Shown here piece after piece: positions 7,527-11,157 of a DNA stretch of 11,157 nt; position 1 is the first letter of the stretch; the number at the start of each line of letters is the position of its first letter. Made by a program: the position numbers and the translations under genes. The stretch comes from Flavobacteriaceae bacterium (GTDB lineage Bacteria; Bacteroidota; Bacteroidia; Flavobacteriales; Flavobacteriaceae). The notes beneath the pieces are model-generated. The model was not told the DNA's origin and ran no database searches. It worked only from the letters and a program-made list of their open reading frames with translations. The stretch is from the NCBI GenBank assembly GCA_030633225.1, contig DAOVTF010000031.1, positions 1-11,157 of the forward strand. Direction: 5' to 3'.

Positions 7527-7694
7527 TTTTGCAGAAAAGTTTTATTTATTTTAATTTTAAATGCTTAAACTTACATTTTAAATAAAATATGAAAGGTTTA
7601 AAAACTTAGTAAACAAATTGCATGAAAAGAATTAATTGACACAATTTTTAATGAATAAAACAGTTATAATTTAATTAACAAAATAACAATTAGC
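7527..7694. other. Intergenic spacer without clear terminator or promoter
   Basis: 168 bp of A+T-rich DNA between the oxidoreductase and the coiled-coil protein gene. No stable hairpin with a T-tract follows the stop at 7526. TTGACA (7636-7641) and TATAAT (7665-7670) are present, but their spacing is 23 bp, and no TAnnTTTG element at a proper distance was found. Confidence 0.5.
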
Positions 7695-8327
7695 ATGAAA
7701 ATTATGAAATTTATTTTTTTTGTTTCTCTTTTAATTTTTTTATCTTTTGAAACATACGCACAAGAAACTAAAGATGAGACTCCAAAACGATCATTAAATA
7801 GTGGAACAATTGAAAGTCAGTTTGATTATTTATACAAAAAATCAGGATCTTATCAGGAGTATAAAGTTGTTAAAAAAGTTTTTTATCATAAAATAAAAGG
7901 TAATGTTTTGGATTCATTAAAGTCTTTAAAGAAAGACTTAATCATGACAAAACAAACAGTTGAAACTCAAGCTAGTGAGATTAGTAATTTAAAAACAAAT
8001 TTAAAAACTACTAATGATAATTTAACCAAGGTTTCTAAAGAAAAAGATAATATTAAATTTTTAGGAATTTCAATGACCAAAGGTGCTTACAACACTATTT
8101 TATGGTCAATTATCATTGGTTTAATGGCCTTACTTGCATTTTTTGTTTTTAAATTTAAAGCAAGTAACACTATCACAAAACAATCAAATGAATTACTAAC
8201 TGAAACCGAAGAAGAATTTGATCAATACAAAGCTGTAGCCTTAGAAAGAGAGCAAAAAGTAAGACGTGAATTGCAAGATGAATTAAATAAGCAAAAATAT
8301 AATTCAAAAGGTAAAAAAGAAAAATAA
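7695..8327 (+). CDS. Membrane protein with signal peptide, coiled coil and one TM helix; function unknown
   Basis: A 210-residue protein. An N-terminal signal peptide (residues 1-22, hydrophobic FIFFVSLLIFLSF, end TYAQ) precedes a periplasmic part: about residues 35-70 (SQFDYLYKKSGSYQEYKVVKK, then FYHKIKGNVLDSL) and a heptad-like coiled coil (about 72-120). A TM helix at about 133-153 (TILWSIIIGLMALLAFFVF) is followed by a cytoplasmic, highly charged coiled coil (about 165-210, EREQKVRRELQDELNKQ). Topology is therefore periplasmic N-terminus and cytoplasmic C-terminus. I recall similar flavobacterial proteins being labelled 'tRNA (guanine-N1)-methyltransferase', but nothing here resembles a methyltransferase and that label should not be transferred. 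Its stop codon overlaps the start of the next small membrane gene (TAATG), suggesting that the two are made together and may interact. Confidence 0.83.
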   Translation: MKIMKFIFFVSLLIFLSFETYAQETKDETPKRSLNSGTIESQFDYLYKKSGSYQEYKVVKKVFYHKIKGNVLDSLKSLKKDLIMTKQTVETQASEISNLKTNLKTTNDNLTKVSKEKDNIKFLGISMTKGAYNTILWSIIIGLMALLAFFVFKFKASNTITKQSNELLTETEEEFDQYKAVALEREQKVRRELQDELNKQKYNSKGKKEK

Positions 8328-8494
8328 TGTCAAAATTTCAAGCAATTGACATTGCTTCAATTCTTTTAATTACTTTAGGAATAGTATTGATATACATCGG
8401 TGGTTTTTATACACCTAAAGTTATGTTGCCACCAATAATAACAGGAATTGGTTTCTTTGTTATAGCATGGGTTTTTCAAATTCTAAAAAAGTAA
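8327..8494 (+). CDS. Small two-helix integral membrane protein (55 residues)
   Basis: The ATG at 8327-8329 shares its A with the TAA of the preceding gene (TAATG), the classic layout for translational coupling. The product starts MSKFQAIDIASILLITLGIV and ends AWVFQILKK. It has two hydrophobic segments, about residues 9-27 and 34-52, separated by a short GFYTPKVMLPP turn, with Lys residues at both ends. The segment boundaries and the Lys caps look like a genuine hairpin membrane protein rather than a chance ORF. No family is recognised. The last 12 bp (8483-8494) overlap the end of the convergent wbqC gene. Co-expression with the upstream coiled-coil membrane protein suggests a partner or accessory role in the inner membrane; this is inference. 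Confidence 0.7.
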   Translation: MSKFQAIDIASILLITLGIVLIYIGGFYTPKVMLPPIITGIGFFVIAWVFQILKK

Positions 8495-9103
8495 ATTTTT
8501 GTGATCTTCAAGATATTCTAGTGCATTTGGACCTTCATTAAATATTAGGTCTAGAATACTCAAATTTGGAATAAAACTAAATTTATTGTCAAAAACTTGG
8601 GTATATTCTTTAAAAGGATACTCTACTTTACTTTTTGCATCCACCAGATTTCTAAAATCTAATATTTTTTCATATTCTATTTGATATTCATTGGATTTGG
8701 TGTATGATAAATTTGATTGTAAAAAATCTATAATAAGTTGAAAAGATTGAAAATTTAAATCTATTAAATACTTAAATTTTTTGTTATAAAAATTCAATAA
8801 TTCATCTTCATAAAATTCAAAGTATGGTGAAGATCTATATGCTGATTGTAAAGATTTTATATGTAATTTTTGCCAAGAAAAACTTTTATCTATCTGAATA
8901 TCCTTTGTTTTATTAAATTCCTTAGATTTAGTATGAATGATTGGTATATTCAACAATTGTTTACCATTTGCTCCATAAATATAATATCGGTTTCTATATG
9001 TTTGCTTTTGATAATTATCTTCTGTTTCAAAAATAATTTCATCTGAATTTACAATAGCAACATATTGAATTATTGGAGAAAATATAGTAGGCTGTAAAAT
9101 CAA
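8483..9103 (-). CDS. WbqC family protein
   Basis: A 206-residue protein of the WbqC-like family. It shows the N-terminal LQPTIFSPIIQY (family pattern [HQ]P.YF), then EDNYQKQTYRNRYYIYGANG (about 27-46), LLNIPIIHTKSKE, the strongly conserved WQKLHIKSLQSAYRSSPYFEFYED (about 77-100) and the C-terminal YTQVFDNKFSFIPNLSILDL with FNEGPNALEYL. WbqC proteins are often found in O-antigen/glycan clusters, but in flavobacteria this one sits with lepB; its reaction is not established. There is no in-frame ATG before the conserved region; an in-frame TAA lies about nine codons upstream, so the TTG at 9101-9103 is the likely start. It lies 77 bp downstream of lepB in the same direction and probably belongs to the same transcript. 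Its 3' end overlaps the small membrane gene. Confidence 0.88.
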   Translation of the reverse strand: MILQPTIFSPIIQYVAIVNSDEIIFETEDNYQKQTYRNRYYIYGANGKQLLNIPIIHTKSKEFNKTKDIQIDKSFSWQKLHIKSLQSAYRSSPYFEFYEDELLNFYNKKFKYLIDLNFQSFQLIIDFLQSNLSYTKSNEYQIEYEKILDFRNLVDAKSKVEYPFKEYTQVFDNKFSFIPNLSILDLIFNEGPNALEYLEDHKNLLF

Positions 9104-9180
9104 TGAATTTATAATTAGCTTGTTTAGTTATTGATGCATGTAACAAAAAGAATCAACACATAAATAAATTAACATTTAGT

Positions 9181-10716
9181 TTAAGCTTTCTTTTTCTTTC
9201 TATAAACACTATATCCATAAAGAAGAGCCATAAGACCTAAAAAAGGATAAAAGAAAGAAGTTGGCTTTCCACTTCCGCCAACAGTTGTAAACAATCTTTC
9301 CCATCGTACTTTGCTCAACCCTTTCCCATCTGAATTCCAGCTAAACCAAATAAAAACAGGTTTTCCAACTACATGATCAAAAGGAACAAATCCCCAATAA
9401 CGTGAGTCTTCAGAATTGTGCCTATTATCTCCCATCATCCAATAATAGTTTTGTTTAAAAGTATAACTTGAAACAGGATCTCCGTTAATTAAAATTTGAT
9501 CACCTTCAATTTTTAAATTATTCTTTTCATATTCAACAATAATTTGTTTGTAAAATGGTAAAGATTCAATGTTTAAAGAAACCGTTTTACCTTTTTCAGG
9601 AATATAAATAGGGCCAAAATTATCTCTGTTCCAGTTTAAATAATTTATATTAGGAAAAACATTTTCACCTTCTTCTTTTGGTGCGACTATCCTCTTCATA
9701 TTTTTAACAGATGGGTTATTTTTAAGTCGGCTTGCATCATCACTCGCCAGATTTAAAATATAATTACCATCTTGGGTTCTACCACCTTCTCTTACATGAT
9801 ATCTATTTCGTAAACTATTAACATTCAGTTGTTTCCCGTTAGTATTTACAATATATTTAAATTGTAATCTTGCTCTGTCTGGTAAAATATTTTTCTTTCC
9901 ATTAATATATACATAACCATCTCTAATCTCTAATGAATCTCCAGCTATACCTACACATCGTTTTACATAATTTGATTTTTTATCAATAGGTTTTCTAATC
10001 CTACGATTTGTTTTTTTAAAAAACTGTTCAACAGTATCTACTGGCCAGCTGAAAACAACAATATCATTTTGTTTTATTTTTTGCAAAGCAGGGAACCTTA
10101 AATATGGTAGTTGCGGCTTTTTTAAATAAGATTTGGTTTTAAAAATTGGTAAAGTATCATGAACCATTGGTGCTGCAATTGTTGTCATTGGTACTCTAGC
10201 ACCATAATGGAATTTACTAACAAACAGAAAATCACCTATTAATAATGATTTTTCCAAGGAAGAAGTTGGTATTGTATAAGGTTGCATAAAATAGGTATGA
10301 ACCAAAGTTGCTGCAATTATTGCAAAGGCTATTGAACTAACCCACTCCCCTGCAGCTGTACGAGGTTTTAAACTTCTATCTTTAATATAGGTTATATCTT
10401 CAATATAATTAATATAATAAATGTAAAGCCCTAATGTAATGATCACTAAAAAAGTATCCAAATTGGAGTTCTTACCAAAACTCCTAATTGTTTCTACCCA
10501 AATTATAGGAAACATTAATAAATTAATTATCGGTATAAATAATAAAACAACCCACCATTTAGGGCGATTGATTATCTGCATTAATACAACTGCATTATAA
10601 ATTGGAATTGCTGCTTCCCATGCTTTTCTACCCGCTTTTACATATAGTTTCCAAGTACCTAAAAAGTGAATGACTTGAATTACTAAAAAAAATAAAAACC
10701 ACTGATTTATTGTCAT
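9181..10716 (-). CDS. lepB: Signal peptidase I (leader peptidase), flavobacterial long form
   Basis: A 511-residue inner-membrane serine protease that cleaves Sec/Tat signal peptides. The N-terminal part (about 1-112) has three TM segments and the pattern AAIPIYNAVVLMQIINRPKWW, resembling DUF5684, then a fourth TM (about 124-143) leading into the catalytic domain. Catalytic Ser153 lies in IPTSSLEKSLLIGDFLFVSK and the general-base Lys252 in NYVKRCVGIAGDSLEI. The box GDNRHNSEDSRYWGFVP (429-445) and VGKPVFIWFSW follow. About 175 residues separate the Lys box from the GDNR box, longer than in E. coli LepB (324 aa in all). A C-terminal TM (about 487-505) ends in KKKKA. Residue 154 is Leu where the family usually has Met. 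All essential residues are present, so it should be active. It is downstream of the dapB remnant and upstream of wbqC on the same strand. Confidence 0.95.
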   Translation of the reverse strand: MTINQWFLFFLVIQVIHFLGTWKLYVKAGRKAWEAAIPIYNAVVLMQIINRPKWWVVLLFIPIINLLMFPIIWVETIRSFGKNSNLDTFLVIITLGLYIYYINYIEDITYIKDRSLKPRTAAGEWVSSIAFAIIAATLVHTYFMQPYTIPTSSLEKSLLIGDFLFVSKFHYGARVPMTTIAAPMVHDTLPIFKTKSYLKKPQLPYLRFPALQKIKQNDIVVFSWPVDTVEQFFKKTNRRIRKPIDKKSNYVKRCVGIAGDSLEIRDGYVYINGKKNILPDRARLQFKYIVNTNGKQLNVNSLRNRYHVREGGRTQDGNYILNLASDDASRLKNNPSVKNMKRIVAPKEEGENVFPNINYLNWNRDNFGPIYIPEKGKTVSLNIESLPFYKQIIVEYEKNNLKIEGDQILINGDPVSSYTFKQNYYWMMGDNRHNSEDSRYWGFVPFDHVVGKPVFIWFSWNSDGKGLSKVRWERLFTTVGGSGKPTSFFYPFLGLMALLYGYSVYRKKKKA

Positions 10717-10731
10717 AATATAATATTCGAA

Positions 10732-10762
10732 TTAATATATTTCTTTCTATTTAGTTTGCAAA
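10732..10762 (-). promoter_or_regulatory. Candidate promoter of lepB
   Basis: On the minus strand TTTG (10762-10759) is followed after 19 bp by TATATTAA (10739-10732), which fits the Bacteroidota -33/-7 spacing although the -7 box matches only TAnnTT. It would let lepB and wbqC be transcribed independently of the decayed dapB. The predicted start is only about 8 nt before the ATG at 10716. Confidence 0.35.
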
Positions 10763-10808
10763 ACATCAATTTAGTTACTAATTTATTGTTTTTTAACAAA
10801 TTTTTAAT

Positions 10809-11157
10809 TTAAAGATTCAATACATCTTTCATACTAAAAACTCCTTTTTTATCTATTAACCATTATGATGCAATAACTGCACCATAAGCAAAACCATTAC
10901 GGCTAAATGCTTCATGCTCAATTTCAATTTTATCTACCTTTGAAGTATAAGAAATTGAATGTGTTTCTGGCACTTCTCCATCACGTTTAACAGTAATTAA
11001 TAATTCTTTATCTGTTGAATTATCCAAACTCCAATTTTCTTTATTCAAATTATCAATAATACTATTGGCCAGTGTTATTGCTGTTCCACTAGAAGCATAC
11101 AAAAAGGCATTATTATTATTATTACAATTACTTATAATATCGTCATATTTATCTAAC
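10809..11157 (-). pseudogene. dapB: Decayed 4-hydroxy-tetrahydrodipicolinate reductase (dapB) remnant, partial (N-terminus outside window)
   Basis: The minus-strand frame entering from the right edge gives ASSGTAITLANSIIDNL, VKRDGEVPETHSISYTSKVD and RNGFAYGAVIAS, the C-terminal half of DapB, which reduces HTPA to tetrahydrodipicolinate in the lysine/diaminopimelate pathway. Three features indicate loss of function. (1) The conserved EIHHT.KLDAPSGTA block, carrying the catalytic His-His and Lys, reads NNNNNAFLYASSGTA. (2) The conserved VPGTH reads VPETH. (3) A TAA (10863-10865) stands where the family has Glu in AAEW, and the same frame continues with WLIDKKGVFSMKDVLNL to a TAA at 10809-10811, matching the usual DapB C-terminus. 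The frame is otherwise intact, so decay looks fairly recent. The position directly before lepB is the normal flavobacterial location of dapB. A sequencing error could explain the stop but not the active-site loss. Confidence 0.85.
11109..11123. repeat. (ATT)5 trinucleotide repeat inside the dapB remnant
   Basis: Five perfect ATT units on the plus strand encode five consecutive Asn codons (AAT) in the dapB frame, at the place where the catalytic His-His motif is expected. It is short, but unusual inside a coding motif. Confidence 0.8.

Noticed and set aside
7636..7670. TTGACA and TATAAT, matching E. coli sigma-70 -35 and -10 boxes perfectly
   Set aside because: The spacing is 23 bp instead of about 17, and Bacteroidota use TTTG/TAnnTTTG promoters. 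In A+T-rich DNA such hexamers arise by chance.
10863..11102. A free-standing 79-residue ORF starting at TTG
   Set aside because: The frame is open further upstream to the window edge and continues recognisably after the stop; it is a fragment of dapB, not a gene of its own.

Overview
The window looks like the chromosome of a marine-type member of the Flavobacteriaceae (Bacteroidota). The evidence is a very A+T-rich base composition, a secreted protein with a C-terminal type IX secretion (T9SS type A) sorting domain, Bacteroidota-style promoter elements (TAnnTTTG) and A-rich rather than Shine-Dalgarno leaders. A further sign is the minus-strand gene order dapB - lepB - wbqC, which I recall as typical of flavobacteria. 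No phage, transposon, CRISPR, tRNA or rRNA was seen. Most genes are housekeeping or envelope functions.

Layout, left to right. 1-488 (minus): N-terminal part of an LPS/Kdo-kinase-like protein with a TTG start, running off the left edge. 489-1132: gene-poor A+T-rich DNA with hairpins and an orphan plus-strand terminator. 1190-2014 (minus): a T9SS cargo protein with its own terminator. 2093-3025 (plus): a two-domain peptidyl-prolyl isomerase (cyclophilin + FKBP) behind a good Bacteroidota promoter. 3113-3586 (plus): a small secreted helical protein, sharing a bidirectional terminator with the convergent thioredoxin-fold protein (3650-4207, minus). 4244-7526 (plus): csaA followed by a 970-residue FAD/Fe-S oxidoreductase (YdiJ/GlcD-GlcF type), probably one operon. 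7695-8494 (plus): a signal-peptide/coiled-coil/TM protein, then a 55-residue two-helix membrane protein joined to it by a TAATG stop/start overlap. 8483-11157 (minus): WbqC-family protein, signal peptidase I, and a dapB remnant that runs off the right edge.

The most notable observation is that dapB (4-hydroxy-tetrahydrodipicolinate reductase, lysine/diaminopimelate pathway) appears to be a pseudogene at its expected place next to lepB. Its conserved His-His...Lys active-site motif is replaced by an (AAT)n-encoded Asn run. A TAA stop replaces the Glu codon of the C-terminal AAEW motif, yet the reading frame resumes after it for 17 recognisable DapB residues. Because Gram-negative peptidoglycan needs diaminopimelate, this predicts a second DapB or a rerouted pathway elsewhere in the genome, or an unusual host-dependent lifestyle. 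A second point of interest is the translationally coupled small membrane protein at 8327-8494, whose 3' end overlaps convergent wbqC by 12 bp. I did not find a convincing new multi-gene defence or metabolic system.
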